DNA of 64,000 nt, from contig CACKCQ010000003.1 in NCBI GenBank assembly GCA_902598655.1, forward strand, positions 86,133 through 150,132. The letters are read 5' to 3'. Of the stretch, positions 1 to 12,697 are shown in pieces (positions within the stretch are counted from its first letter, which is position 1; each line of letters begins with the position of its first letter). The position numbers and the translations under genes are program-made. Origin of the DNA: an uncultured Pelagibacteraceae bacterium (lineage in GTDB: Bacteria > Pseudomonadota > Alphaproteobacteria > Pelagibacterales > Pelagibacteraceae). The notes beneath the pieces are model-generated. The model was not told the DNA's origin, ran no database searches, and saw nothing but the letters and a program-made list of their open reading frames with translations.

Positions 1-791
1 AGGTTAATCAAGCCATAGTACTTCAATTTGGTGATCCTAAAAGAATTATATCAAAACCAGGAATTAATTTTAAAATTCCATTCATACAAAACGTTGTATT
101 CCTAGATAAAAGAATTTTAAATCTTGATACACCACCAGAAGAGGTCATTGCATCAGATCAAAAAAGATTAATCGTTGATGCATTTGCAAGGTTTCAAATA
201 ATTGATCCTCTTAAATTTTATATATCTGTTGGAAATGAAAGAGTTGCAAGATCAAGATTGGCTACAATTATAAACTCTAGAATAAGAAACGTACTTGGTC
301 AGCAAGAACTACAAACACTTTTATCAGAAGATAGAACGAAACAGATGTCTCTAATTCAAGAAGGTGTAAACAATGAAGCAGAAAATTTTGGGATTAGTAT
401 CGTTGATGTAAGAATTAAAAGAGCAGATCTTCCTCAAGCAAACAGTGATGCAATTTTTAGAAGAATGCAAACTGAAAGGGAAAGAGAGGCAAAGGAATTT
501 AGAGCAAAAGGTGCAGAGATGGCAGTAACAATTACCTCAACTGCTGACAAAGAAGTAACAGTTATACTTGCAGATGCACAAAAAAAATCTGAAATTATGA
601 AGGGTGAAGGTGATGGTTTGAAAAATAAGATTTTTGCTGATGCCTTTGGACAAGATCCTGAATTTTTTGCATTTTATAGAGCTATGCAGGCATACCAAAA
701 AGCTTTAATCGGCGGTGAAACTTCAATGATACTTTCACCAGACAGTGAATTTTTTAAATTTTTCGGAAATATTGATCAAAAAGTAGAGTAA
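1..791 (+). CDS. hflC: HflC, modulator of FtsH protease (5' end missing)
   Basis: The reading frame is open from the window edge (first full codon at base 3), so about 262 C-terminal residues are present and the N-terminal membrane anchor lies outside. An SPFH/Band-7 domain is followed by a charged helical stretch rich in E, K and R (about residues 155-200) and the usual C-terminal region. HflC forms with HflK a periplasm-facing membrane cage around FtsH and modulates its proteolysis of membrane proteins. The next genes, DUF2065 and a Do-type protease, repeat the common alphaproteobacterial hflK-hflC-DUF2065-degP order, which supports the call. hflK should lie immediately upstream, outside the window. 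An internal ATG at 258 is not the start, because homology-like sequence continues upstream of it. Confidence 0.93.
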   Translation, partial: VNQAIVLQFGDPKRIISKPGINFKIPFIQNVVFLDKRILNLDTPPEEVIASDQKRLIVDAFARFQIIDPLKFYISVGNERVARSRLATIINSRIRNVLGQQELQTLLSEDRTKQMSLIQEGVNNEAENFGISIVDVRIKRADLPQANSDAIFRRMQTEREREAKEFRAKGAEMAVTITSTADKEVTVILADAQKKSEIMKGEGDGLKNKIFADAFGQDPEFFAFYRAMQAYQKALIGGETSMILSPDSEFFKFFGNIDQKVE

Positions 792-796
792 ATTTA

Positions 797-982
797 ATGA
801 GAGAATTGATCATCGCATTTGGTCTATTCCTTTTTATTGAAGGTATTCTTTACGCCATATTTCCATCAAAAATGAAAAATATGATAATGAAATTAAAAGA
901 AGCCACTGACAATCAACTAAGAACTGGTGGATTAATATTTGCAGTGATTGGTTTTTTTATTATTTGGTATTTAAAAAGATGA
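797..982 (+). CDS. DUF2065 family small membrane protein
   Basis: A 61-residue protein with two predicted membrane helices (about residues 4-22 and 43-58) joined by a short basic and amphipathic loop. Size, the FxxExxxYAIFP-like first helix and position between hflC and a Do-type protease match the DUF2065 family. The function is unknown; the conserved neighbourhood suggests a role with HflKC/FtsH or envelope proteolysis, which is inference. Its TGA stop overlaps the next gene's ATG (ATGA), indicating translational coupling. Confidence 0.8.
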   Translation: MRELIIAFGLFLFIEGILYAIFPSKMKNMIMKLKEATDNQLRTGGLIFAVIGFFIIWYLKR

Positions 983-2382
983 GAATCATAAAAATTTTAT
1001 TAGTAATATTATTTTCAATTAATATTCAAAATACTACTAACGCAGCAAACATGCCTGCGTCTTTTGCTGATCTAGCTGAAAAATTAATGCCGTCAGTTGT
1101 AAATATCTCAACTACAACAACAGTAACCACAAGGTCTAATCCATTTCCGTTCGAATTTCCCCCAGGGTCTCCTTTTGAAGATATGTTCAAGGATTATGGT
1201 ACTCCTCAAAAGAGACAGACAAGTGCCCTTGGATCAGGGTTTATCATTGATGAAAAAGGAATTGTTATTACAAACAATCATGTAATCCAAGGTGCGGAAG
1301 ATGTTTTTGTTAGAGTTAATGGTGAAAAAAATATAAAGGCAAAAGTAATTGGAGCTGATCCTGGTATGGATTTAGCAGTTCTTCAAATAGAGTCAGATCA
1401 AAAATTTACCCCAGTTAAATTTGGAGACTCTGATACAGCAAGAATTGGTGATTGGGTTATTGCAATTGGGAATCCATTTGGCTTAGGTGGAACAGTTACT
1501 GCAGGAATAATCTCAGCAAGAAACAGAAGTATTGGTCTTTCTAGATATGAAGATTACATTCAAACTGATGCATCTATAAACCAAGGTAATTCAGGAGGAC
1601 CATTATTTAATATGGATGGTGATGTAGTTGGAATTAATACTGCAATATTAGGTCAATCAGGTTCAATTGGAATTGGTTTTGCAATTCCCTCTAATAGTGC
1701 TCAAAAAGTAATTAATCAATTAATTGAGTTTGGTGAAACCAAAAGAGGATGGTTAGGTGTAAGGATCCAAACAGTCACAAAAGATATTGCAGATGTTGAA
1801 AAATTAGATGAACCAAGAGGGGCACTTGTTGCTAGTGTAGCTGAAAATAGTCCATCAGATAAAGGTGGAATTAAAGCTGGAGACATAATTTTAGAATTTG
1901 ATGGCAAAAAAATTAATGAAATGAGTGAGCTTCCAAGAATAGTTGCAGAAACTGAAGTTGGAAAAAAAGTAAAATTAAAAGTTTGGAGAAACAAAAGAGA
2001 AATAACTAAGGAAATTATACTTGGAAGACTAGAAACATCTGAAGATTTTAAATCTCAAGGTTTAGTAACTGAAAAACCTAAAGAAGATGCAATAGATGGA
2101 TTGAAAATAAAAGTAAGATTGCTAAATAAAGATGATATTAGAGAAAGAAATTTACCAAAAAATACAACAGGATTAGTAATCACAGAAATTGATAAAGATA
2201 GTCCAATTAATTATCTTCAAGTAAACAATATTATTGTTGAAGCACAAAAGAAAAAGATCAACACCATTGGAGATTTAGATAACATTGTAAAATTAGCTTT
2301 AAAAAGTAATGATAAAAGTTTACTTATTGCAATTTACAATAACAATAACCAAAGAAGATATATTGGTGTTAAACTAAATTAA
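979..2382 (+). CDS. degP: Do/DegP-type periplasmic serine endoprotease
   Basis: A 467-residue secreted protease. Starting at ATG 979 (overlapping the previous stop) gives a clean signal peptide of about 23 residues ending near NA-A; an upstream TTG at 964 is in frame but less likely. The trypsin-like domain carries the triad His101 (TNNHV), Asp131 (GMDLAV) and Ser205 (GNSGGPLF), followed by two PDZ regions (about 250-340 and 375-460). Family members degrade or hold misfolded envelope proteins. It could equally be called DegQ or MucD. The gene ends in a TAATG overlap with miaA, so the two are probably co-translated. Confidence 0.93.
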   Translation: MRIIKILLVILFSINIQNTTNAANMPASFADLAEKLMPSVVNISTTTTVTTRSNPFPFEFPPGSPFEDMFKDYGTPQKRQTSALGSGFIIDEKGIVITNNHVIQGAEDVFVRVNGEKNIKAKVIGADPGMDLAVLQIESDQKFTPVKFGDSDTARIGDWVIAIGNPFGLGGTVTAGIISARNRSIGLSRYEDYIQTDASINQGNSGGPLFNMDGDVVGINTAILGQSGSIGIGFAIPSNSAQKVINQLIEFGETKRGWLGVRIQTVTKDIADVEKLDEPRGALVASVAENSPSDKGGIKAGDIILEFDGKKINEMSELPRIVAETEVGKKVKLKVWRNKREITKEIILGRLETSEDFKSQGLVTEKPKEDAIDGLKIKVRLLNKDDIRERNLPKNTTGLVITEIDKDSPINYLQVNNIIVEAQKKKINTIGDLDNIVKLALKSNDKSLLIAIYNNNNQRRYIGVKLN

Positions 2383-3302
2383 TGGACCTAAAGTCCAAAA
2401 TAATTCTTATTTCAGGACCAACAGCATCTGGAAAATCAAAATTCGCTATTCAGCTTGCAAAAAAAATTAATGGTGAAGTAATAAATGCAGATAGTATGCA
2501 AATATTTAAAGAATTAACATTTCTTACTGCAAGACCAAAGGTAAATGATTTAAAAAATATAAAACATCATTTATATGGATTTAAAAGTGTAAAGGATAAT
2601 TATTCTACAGGAAATTGGCTTAACGACGCAAAATTAAAAATTAATAATATTAAGAAAAAAAATAAAATTCCAATTCTTGTTGGTGGCACTGGTTTGTATT
2701 TTAAAGCACTTATAGATGGTATAGTTAAAATCCCAGATATTCCACTTATTATTCGAAATAGAATAAGAAAAAAACAATCAAAAATAGGACAAAGTAAATT
2801 TTATTCTGACCTTATTAAACTAGACCCACTTTGCAAAAAAAAAATTAACAAAAATGATACACAAAGATCAATAAGAGCCTATGAAGTTAAAAAGTTTACA
2901 AATAAATCTTTGTTTGATTGGTATAATGAAACATATTCTGATTTTACTCAGGACAGTTTCATAAAGTTAATTATCGATTATCCTAGAGATAAGTTAATTG
3001 AAAGAATTTCCTTAAGGACAAATGAAATTTTGAGAGATGGGGCAATTAAAGAGGCTGAGAGGTTTTATAAATTAAGAGTGAAGAAAGATTTATCGTCTAA
3101 TAAAGTCATTGGTTTAAGTGAGATTAAAGAATATCTTGATAAAAGAATAGATCTCTGTGAACTAAAAGAAAAAATATCAATAAAAACAAGGCAATATGCC
3201 AAGAGACAATCTACTTGGGCAAGAGGCCAGATGTCTGATTGGCAAAAAATAAAATTTAATAGACTTGAAACATTTTTAAAAAAATTTCCTAAATCTACAT
3301 AG
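2382..3302 (+). CDS. miaA: tRNA dimethylallyltransferase MiaA
   Basis: A 306-residue enzyme that transfers a dimethylallyl group to N6 of A37 in tRNAs reading UNN codons. The P-loop GPTASGKS is at about residues 11-18, followed by the DSMQIF substrate motif near residue 37, a GGTGLYF motif near residue 100 and the C-terminal KTRQYAKRQ.TW tRNA-binding segment. Length matches the family. Its ATG overlaps the degP stop by one base. A candidate promoter for ilvB begins 6 bp after its stop. Confidence 0.96.
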   Translation: MDLKSKIILISGPTASGKSKFAIQLAKKINGEVINADSMQIFKELTFLTARPKVNDLKNIKHHLYGFKSVKDNYSTGNWLNDAKLKINNIKKKNKIPILVGGTGLYFKALIDGIVKIPDIPLIIRNRIRKKQSKIGQSKFYSDLIKLDPLCKKKINKNDTQRSIRAYEVKKFTNKSLFDWYNETYSDFTQDSFIKLIIDYPRDKLIERISLRTNEILRDGAIKEAERFYKLRVKKDLSSNKVIGLSEIKEYLDKRIDLCELKEKISIKTRQYAKRQSTWARGQMSDWQKIKFNRLETFLKKFPKST

Positions 3303-3307
3303 ATAGC

Positions 3308-3337
3308 TTGACCTTTTAGCACAACTTCAGCTAGATT
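3308..3337 (+). promoter_or_regulatory. Candidate sigma-70 promoter for ilvB (leaderless)
   Basis: TTGACC at 3308-3313 and TAGATT at 3332-3337 are separated by 18 nt. The expected transcription start, about 7 nt after the -10, falls on or next to the ilvB ATG at 3344. No Shine-Dalgarno sequence precedes that ATG, which agrees with a leaderless message. Consensus matching by eye only. Confidence 0.4.
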
Positions 3338-3343
3338 GTCTGA

Positions 3344-5110
3344 ATGTCAAAATTATACTCAGGTGCTGAAATTGTATTTAAGTGTATGGAGGATCAAAAT
3401 GTTGATCATATTTTTGGTTATCCAGGAGGTGCAGTCCTACCAATTTATGACGAATTACAGAATTTTAAATCAATCAAACATGTTTTGGTTAGGCATGAAC
3501 AAGGTGCTGGTCATGCAGCAGAAGGATATGCAAGATCATCAGGTAAGCCTGGTGTTATTTTAGTAACTTCAGGTCCAGGTGCAACAAATGTAGTTACAGC
3601 TTTGACTGATGCGTATATGGATTCTATTCCACTAGTTTGTATTTCTGGACAAGTTCCAACTCATTTAATTGGCACAGATGCATTTCAAGAATGTGATACA
3701 ACTGGAATAACCAGACCTTGCACTAAACATAATTGGTTAGTCAAAGATATAAATGATTTAGCTGAAACAATACATAAAGCATTTGAAGTAGCAACTACTG
3801 GTAGACCAGGACCAGTTTTAGTTGATATACCAAAAGATATTCAGTTTCAAAAAACAAAATATAAAAAACCTAGAAAAGAAAATAAATTAAACGGTAAATC
3901 TCATAATCATTTTAATCAAAATAGTATTGATCAGTTAATTGATTTAATGAGCAAATCTTCAAAACCTATTTTTTATACCGGTGGAGGAGTGATTAATTCT
4001 GGACCTAAGGCTAGTGAACTTTTAAGAGAACTTGTTTATGCAACAGGTTTTCCTATTACATCAACATTACAGGGATTGGGGTCTTTTCCAGGTGATGATA
4101 ATCAATTTTTGGGCATGTTGGGTATGCATGGAACCTATGAAGCAAATAATGCAATGCACGATTGTGATTTAATGATTAATATTGGGGCACGTTTTGATGA
4201 TAGGATAACAGGAAAAATAGATGAATTTTCTCCAAATTCCAAAAAAGTTCACATTGATATAGATCCATCATCTATTAATAAAAATGTTAAAGTTGATTTA
4301 GCTATTGTGGGAGATGTAAAAACTGTTCTTTCATCTACTTTAAAAAGTTTAAAACAAAAAAAATCAAAATTTTTAAAATCAAATAAACAAAAGACTTCCA
4401 AGTGGTGGGAAAAAATTCAAAAATGGAGGTCGGTAAGATCTTTAGATTATATTGGAAGTGAAGAGACTATAAAACCTCAGTATGCTATTGAAAGATTATA
4501 TGAATTAACTAAAGATAAAGATTCCTATATTACAACTGAGGTAGGACAGCATCAGATGTGGGCTGCACAACATTATAAATTTAACAAACCAAATCGTTGG
4601 ATGACATCTGGTGGTTTAGGTACAATGGGATATGGTTTACCAGCTGCAGTGGGTGTACAAGTTGCTCATCCAAAAAAATTAGTTATTGATATTGCAGGAG
4701 AGGCTTCAGTATTAATGACAATACAAGAAATGTCTACAGCTGTACAATATAACCTTCCAATTAAAATATTTATATTGAATAATCAATACATGGGTATGGT
4801 TAGACAGTGGCAAGAACTTTTACATGATAAAAACTATTCTGAAAGTTATACTGCTGCTCTTCCAGATTTTGTTAAATTAGCAGAAGCGTATAACTGTGTT
4901 GGTATAAGAGCAAAAACACCAGAAGAGTTAGACGATAAAATTATTGAAATGTTAAATACAGATAGACCTGTAATTTTTGATTGTATGGTTGATAAAGTAG
5001 AAAATTGTTTTCCAATGATACCATCAGGAAAGCCTCATAATCAGATGATTTTAGGACCAAAAGACCAAGATAGTAAGAAAATTACTGGTAAAGGTAAGTC
5101 CTTAGTTTAA
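3344..5110 (+). CDS. ilvB: Acetolactate synthase, large catalytic subunit
   Basis: A 588-residue thiamine-diphosphate enzyme that condenses two pyruvates, or pyruvate and 2-oxobutyrate, in the first shared step of valine, leucine and isoleucine synthesis. The N-terminal domain has the FGYPGGAVLP motif and the catalytic Glu in RHEQGAGHAAEGYAR. The central domain binds FAD. The C-terminal TPP domain carries AGEASVLMTIQE and, downstream, the LNNQYMGMVRQWQ segment. The first part of the TPP motif reads GEAS rather than the textbook GDGS. The stop overlaps the small-subunit ATG. Downstream ilvN and ilvC identify the anabolic enzyme rather than the catabolic form. Confidence 0.96.
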   Translation: MSKLYSGAEIVFKCMEDQNVDHIFGYPGGAVLPIYDELQNFKSIKHVLVRHEQGAGHAAEGYARSSGKPGVILVTSGPGATNVVTALTDAYMDSIPLVCISGQVPTHLIGTDAFQECDTTGITRPCTKHNWLVKDINDLAETIHKAFEVATTGRPGPVLVDIPKDIQFQKTKYKKPRKENKLNGKSHNHFNQNSIDQLIDLMSKSSKPIFYTGGGVINSGPKASELLRELVYATGFPITSTLQGLGSFPGDDNQFLGMLGMHGTYEANNAMHDCDLMINIGARFDDRITGKIDEFSPNSKKVHIDIDPSSINKNVKVDLAIVGDVKTVLSSTLKSLKQKKSKFLKSNKQKTSKWWEKIQKWRSVRSLDYIGSEETIKPQYAIERLYELTKDKDSYITTEVGQHQMWAAQHYKFNKPNRWMTSGGLGTMGYGLPAAVGVQVAHPKKLVIDIAGEASVLMTIQEMSTAVQYNLPIKIFILNNQYMGMVRQWQELLHDKNYSESYTAALPDFVKLAEAYNCVGIRAKTPEELDDKIIEMLNTDRPVIFDCMVDKVENCFPMIPSGKPHNQMILGPKDQDSKKITGKGKSLV

Positions 5111-5658
5111 TGCCTAATTCAAAGTCAGCGTATAGTTTTTCAAATAAGAAAGAAAAATTTGATACACATATTATAGTTGTTTGGGTGGACAATGAAGCTG
5201 GTGTTTTGGCTAGAGTAGTCGGTCTATTTTCTGGCAGAGGTTATAATATTGAGTCTCTAGCAGTTGCCCAAGTTGATGAAAAGTTAAAGATATCAAGGAT
5301 AACAATTGTAACTACAGGAACACCACAAGTTGTTAATCAAATTAAACTTCAATTAAGAAAACTTGTGCCTGTTCATAAAGTTGCAGATTTTAAAAGAGAA
5401 GATAAAGCAGTCATTTTTAAGGAGATGGCATTATTTAAAATTGTTGGTTCAAATAATAAATTAGAGGGTGCATTGAAAGCTTGTAAAAAATATAATCCTG
5501 TATTACTAGACAAAACAAAAAAATCGAATGTTATTCAAATAACAGCCTTAAGACGAGAAGTAGATAAAATGTCAAAAGATTTAAAAAAATTTGGATTGGT
5601 GAGTGTTTCAAGAACAGGAGCCGTAGCTATGACAAGAGGTGCAGATATATTTAAATAA
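5110..5658 (+). CDS. ilvN: Acetolactate synthase, small regulatory subunit
   Basis: A 182-residue regulatory subunit (also called ilvH). An N-terminal ACT domain (about residues 20-95) contains VDNEAGVLARVVGLFSGRG and the NIESL segment typical of valine-binding sites, followed by the C-terminal ALS small-subunit domain. It activates the large subunit and confers feedback inhibition by valine. The start overlaps the ilvB stop (TTTAATG), fixing stoichiometric co-expression. About 20 residues precede the ACT domain, slightly more than in enterobacterial homologues. Confidence 0.95.
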   Translation: MPNSKSAYSFSNKKEKFDTHIIVVWVDNEAGVLARVVGLFSGRGYNIESLAVAQVDEKLKISRITIVTTGTPQVVNQIKLQLRKLVPVHKVADFKREDKAVIFKEMALFKIVGSNNKLEGALKACKKYNPVLLDKTKKSNVIQITALRREVDKMSKDLKKFGLVSVSRTGAVAMTRGADIFK

Positions 5659-5666
5659 TTAATTAG

Positions 5667-6698
<1,032 letters not shown>

Positions 6699-6735
6699 TT
6701 TGATATTAAAATTAGGTTAAATTACCCAATTTATT

Positions 6736-6763
6736 TTGCAATCTGAACGAGAGCATGTATTAT
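6736..6763 (+). promoter_or_regulatory. Candidate sigma-70 promoter for leuA
   Basis: TTGCAA (6736-6741) and TATTAT (6758-6763) are 16 nt apart in the ilvC-leuA gap. The predicted start at about 6770 lies downstream of the in-frame ATG at 6762 and upstream of the ATG at 6783, so this promoter, if real, supports 6783 as the leuA start. The -10 also lies inside a small inverted repeat, GAGCAT-N5-ATGCTC (6751-6767). Confidence 0.4.
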
Positions 6764-6782
6764 GCTCGAGCAAAAAAATACA

Positions 6783-9393
<2,611 letters not shown>

Positions 9394-9398
9394 ATATT

Positions 9399-10235
9399 AT
9401 GTCAACAGAAACGAGTAGAGATGACTTTATAATTGCTATTCGTTCAGCATTTCTAAAAAAAGGAAATAGACAAAAGTTTTCTTTATTCACTTTATTAGTA
9501 ATATCCATTTTAGTTCTATCTTTAGAATATTTTAAAACTGGTCCTGTGAACAAATTTAGATCTTTAACAAAAGATATTATATTTAGAGGATCATATGTTG
9601 TATCTAGCCCATTTAAATATGTTAAAGATAAATATTATCTTTTTCAAGATCATATGAGTATGTATGAAAAGTTTTCAGTTTTAAGAGATAAGGACCTTGA
9701 TCTTGACTCACTGAGAAAAGAAGTTGATTTTTATAAATCAGAAAATACTCTTTTAAAAAAATTGATAGATGAAAGGGATCTTTTTTCTGAAGAATATATG
9801 TTAACTAAGATTTTATTGGATAAACAAAGTCCTTATTTAAAGTCTTTGATTATTAACAAAGGTCAAAAAAATGGAATTAAATTAGGATCAGCTGTTAAAG
9901 ACAGGCTATATTACATTGGCAAGGTTGTGAATGTTAACTATTTAAGCTCAAGAGTGTTACTCGCTAATGATCTTAATAGCAAAATCCCAATCATTATAGA
10001 GCCAAGTGGTATAAATGCAATACTCTCTGGTAATGGAAATGATGAATATGCGGAACTAGAATACCTGCCAAAAGATAATCAAATAAAAGAAAATGAAGTT
10101 GTTTATACCTCTGGATCAGACGGCACAATTCCAGCATCAATCCCTGTTGGAAAAATAATTATTCAAGAAAATAAAAAGTATGTGGAGTTTTTTAGTAACT
10201 TAAATCAACTAAATTATGTGCAGGTAAATAAGTAA
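9399..10235 (+). CDS. mreC: Rod-shape-determining protein MreC
   Basis: A 278-residue bitopic protein: a short cytoplasmic N-terminus, one membrane helix (about residues 28-45), a coiled-coil segment (about 85-125) and the periplasmic beta-barrel MreC domain with the GSAVKDRLYYIGKVV region. It links MreB filaments to PBP2 and RodA. It lies 5 nt after mreB and 1 nt before mreD. Assignment rests on domain layout and position between mreB and mreD. Confidence 0.93.
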   Translation: MSTETSRDDFIIAIRSAFLKKGNRQKFSLFTLLVISILVLSLEYFKTGPVNKFRSLTKDIIFRGSYVVSSPFKYVKDKYYLFQDHMSMYEKFSVLRDKDLDLDSLRKEVDFYKSENTLLKKLIDERDLFSEEYMLTKILLDKQSPYLKSLIINKGQKNGIKLGSAVKDRLYYIGKVVNVNYLSSRVLLANDLNSKIPIIIEPSGINAILSGNGNDEYAELEYLPKDNQIKENEVVYTSGSDGTIPASIPVGKIIIQENKKYVEFFSNLNQLNYVQVNK

Positions 10236-10236
10236 A

Positions 10237-10758
10237 ATGGCTAGAGGAGATATAAAACTTTACCAATTTTTATTAAATAGTTTTCCAATTATTTTATTAT
10301 TTTTCTTTGCTTTGACAGGCTACTCGTTTTCATTCAATATTTTCAAAATTGCTATATCTTTTAATTTTATTCACTTAATCGTTTTTTATTGGGTTTTAAG
10401 AAAGCCCGAAATGCTTGGTTACGGTCTTATTTTTTTTGCAGGTGTGATTAATGATGTTGTACAAAACCTACCAATTGGAGTTTCATCAATAAACTATCTT
10501 TTACTTTGTGTAATTGCATCTTTTTTCAGGACAAGAACTCTAGTTCCTAATTTAATATATGATTGGATACTATTTTTTATAGCAATATTAATTGTCAGCT
10601 CAATTCATTTTACAGTACTAGCTATTTTCTTTGATGGAAATATTAGTTACGGGACTTTAATGTCAACCGCCTTTTTTTCATTTTTAATTTATCCTGCAGT
10701 GGCAAAATTATTTAATCAAATTTATTTACTAGGTTTAAAACAAAAAAATGTTGAATAG
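10237..10758 (+). CDS. mreD: Rod-shape-determining protein MreD
   Basis: A 173-residue protein with about five predicted membrane helices and the MreD-like segment YGLIFFAGVINDVVQNLPIG. It belongs to the elongasome. The sequence is weakly conserved in this family, so its position between mreC and mrdA carries much of the assignment. Its 3' end overlaps the mrdA start by 11 nt. Confidence 0.88.
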   Translation: MARGDIKLYQFLLNSFPIILLFFFALTGYSFSFNIFKIAISFNFIHLIVFYWVLRKPEMLGYGLIFFAGVINDVVQNLPIGVSSINYLLLCVIASFFRTRTLVPNLIYDWILFFIAILIVSSIHFTVLAIFFDGNISYGTLMSTAFFSFLIYPAVAKLFNQIYLLGLKQKNVE

Positions 10759-12697
10759 AGGAAGAAACATAGAAAAGGGTAGAGTAATAACAAGAAGGAT
10801 GTTTATCTTAGCCGCTGCAAAAATACTACTTTTTGCTGGTATATCATCAAGATTATATAACTTACAAATTTCTGACAGAGAAAAATATGAAATTTTATCT
10901 GATAAAAATAGGATACGAGAATGGAAAACTCCTCCACAAAGAGGCATAATTGTAGACAACTTCAATAAAGTTTTAGCAAGTAACGATAGAGTATTTCAGC
11001 TACATTTAATGTTAGATGAGATTGATGATTTTGATGTAACAATATTTAAAATCAAAAATATAATTGGATTAGACAAGTTTCAATTAAAAAAATTATATAG
11101 AAAAAAAGAAAGATTGAAGCCTTGGGATACATTGGTAGTTTCAGATAATTTAACTTGGGAACAATTCTCAAAAATTAATTTATATTTACATGAATTAGAA
11201 GGTGCAAAACCTGTATTATCGACATCTAGGTTCTATCCTTATGCAAATGATTTAGTTCATATAGTTGGATATGTCGGTGACGCTAGTCCAAAAGATCTTG
11301 AAAAACCTGAGATAAAAGAAAATTTTGTTCCAGGATTAAAAGTGGGCAAGTATGGAATAGAAAGCTCACAAGAGAAAATGTTAATAGGTAACTACGGTAT
11401 TAAAAGATATGAAGTTAATGCATCTGGAAAAAGAATAAGTCAAATAGATTATATTAAAGAAAGACAGGGTAATAAAGTTAACTTAACGATAGATATTGAA
11501 ATTCAAAAATATGCCCAAGAGTTACTTAAAGAAAAAGCAGGCTCAATATGTGCAATGGATATTTATACAGGCGAAGTAGTTGCAATGGCATCATCACCAA
11601 CTTATGATCCAAACAAATTTACCCACGGGATAAATCAGAAAGATTGGAAAGAAATCACAAATAATCCTTTAAAACCTTTAATAAATAAGTCTATTGCTGG
11701 TTTATATTCCCCCGGATCAACGTTTAAGCCATTAGTTGCTCTGGCAGCTCTGGAATATGGCACATTAGATCCTAATAAAACAATAAGATGTAAGGGGCAC
11801 AAGCATCCATATGAACTATACGGAGTAAAATATCATTGTTGGAAAAAGGAGGGTCATGGATACATGAAGTTGAGAAATGCTATCAAACAATCTTGTGACA
11901 TATATTTTTATGAAATGGCAAGATTGCTTGGAGTAGATAAATTATCAGTTATTGCAAAAAGATATGGGCTAGGAACCAATGTGCTTGGAGAAGTTTATAA
12001 TGATGAAAAAAATGGATTGGTTCCTGATACAAAATGGAAAAGACGTGTATTAGAAAAAAGTTGGTATTTAGGAGAAACTGTAATCAACGGTATTGGACAA
12101 GGCTATATTCAGACTACACCACTTCAACTTTGTCTAATGACTGCTCAAATTGCAAATGGAGGATATAAAATAAAACCTCATATCATAAAAGATGAAACTA
12201 TAAATTATCAGAATGTAATAAATAAAATTAAATTGGATCAGTCTAATTTTCCTCTGCATGAGAGAAATTATTTGGATGACATAAATATTGAATATTATCA
12301 AAGAATGTATCACAAAAAATCTAACATTAATTTTGTGTTAGATGCTATGTTTGGTTCTACAAATGAACAATATGGAACTTCATATAGATCTCGTTACGAT
12401 GATCCAAAGTATCAATTTGCAGGTAAAACAGGAACATCACAAGTAAGAAGAATTACTGATCTTGATAGAGAGCTCGATTTAGATACTGAACAAATTGAAT
12501 ATAAAAAAAGAGATCATGCATTATATGTAGCTTTTGCTCCTTATAAGGATCCAAGGTACGCAATAAGTGTTATTATAGAACATGGAGGTTCTGGTAGTAA
12601 AGCTGCTGCTCCACTTGCAAGTAAATTAATCAAAAGAATTATTGATAGACACAATTTAAGAGAGCAAATTAGTAATGGAAATAGTAGTTTAGCATAA
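10748..12697 (+). CDS. mrdA: Penicillin-binding protein 2, elongation transpeptidase
   Basis: A 649-residue class B penicillin-binding protein that cross-links peptidoglycan during side-wall growth. One N-terminal membrane helix (about 18-38) is followed by the pedestal domain, then the transpeptidase with catalytic serine in SPGSTFKP, the second motif SCD in KQSCDIYFYE, and KTGTS in FAGKTGTSQV. These fit PBP2 rather than division-specific PBP3, as does the rodA neighbour. The start overlaps mreD and the stop overlaps rodA (TAATG). Confidence 0.96.
   Translation: MLNRGRNIEKGRVITRRMFILAAAKILLFAGISSRLYNLQISDREKYEILSDKNRIREWKTPPQRGIIVDNFNKVLASNDRVFQLHLMLDEIDDFDVTIFKIKNIIGLDKFQLKKLYRKKERLKPWDTLVVSDNLTWEQFSKINLYLHELEGAKPVLSTSRFYPYANDLVHIVGYVGDASPKDLEKPEIKENFVPGLKVGKYGIESSQEKMLIGNYGIKRYEVNASGKRISQIDYIKERQGNKVNLTIDIEIQKYAQELLKEKAGSICAMDIYTGEVVAMASSPTYDPNKFTHGINQKDWKEITNNPLKPLINKSIAGLYSPGSTFKPLVALAALEYGTLDPNKTIRCKGHKHPYELYGVKYHCWKKEGHGYMKLRNAIKQSCDIYFYEMARLLGVDKLSVIAKRYGLGTNVLGEVYNDEKNGLVPDTKWKRRVLEKSWYLGETVINGIGQGYIQTTPLQLCLMTAQIANGGYKIKPHIIKDETINYQNVINKIKLDQSNFPLHERNYLDDINIEYYQRMYHKKSNINFVLDAMFGSTNEQYGTSYRSRYDDPKYQFAGKTGTSQVRRITDLDRELDLDTEQIEYKKRDHALYVAFAPYKDPRYAISVIIEHGGSGSKAAAPLASKLIKRIIDRHNLREQISNGNSSLA

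Noticed and set aside
6751..6767. GAGCAT-N5-ATGCTC inverted repeat as an operator or attenuator for leuA.
   Set aside because: Only 6 bp per arm, no T run, no leader peptide with Leu codons. It overlaps the candidate -10, so a repressor site is conceivable but unsupported.
6762..6782. ATG 6762 as the leuA start.
   Set aside because: It would add 7 residues not seen at the N-terminus of the family and lies inside a -10-like box; ATG 6783 fits better, but this is not proven.
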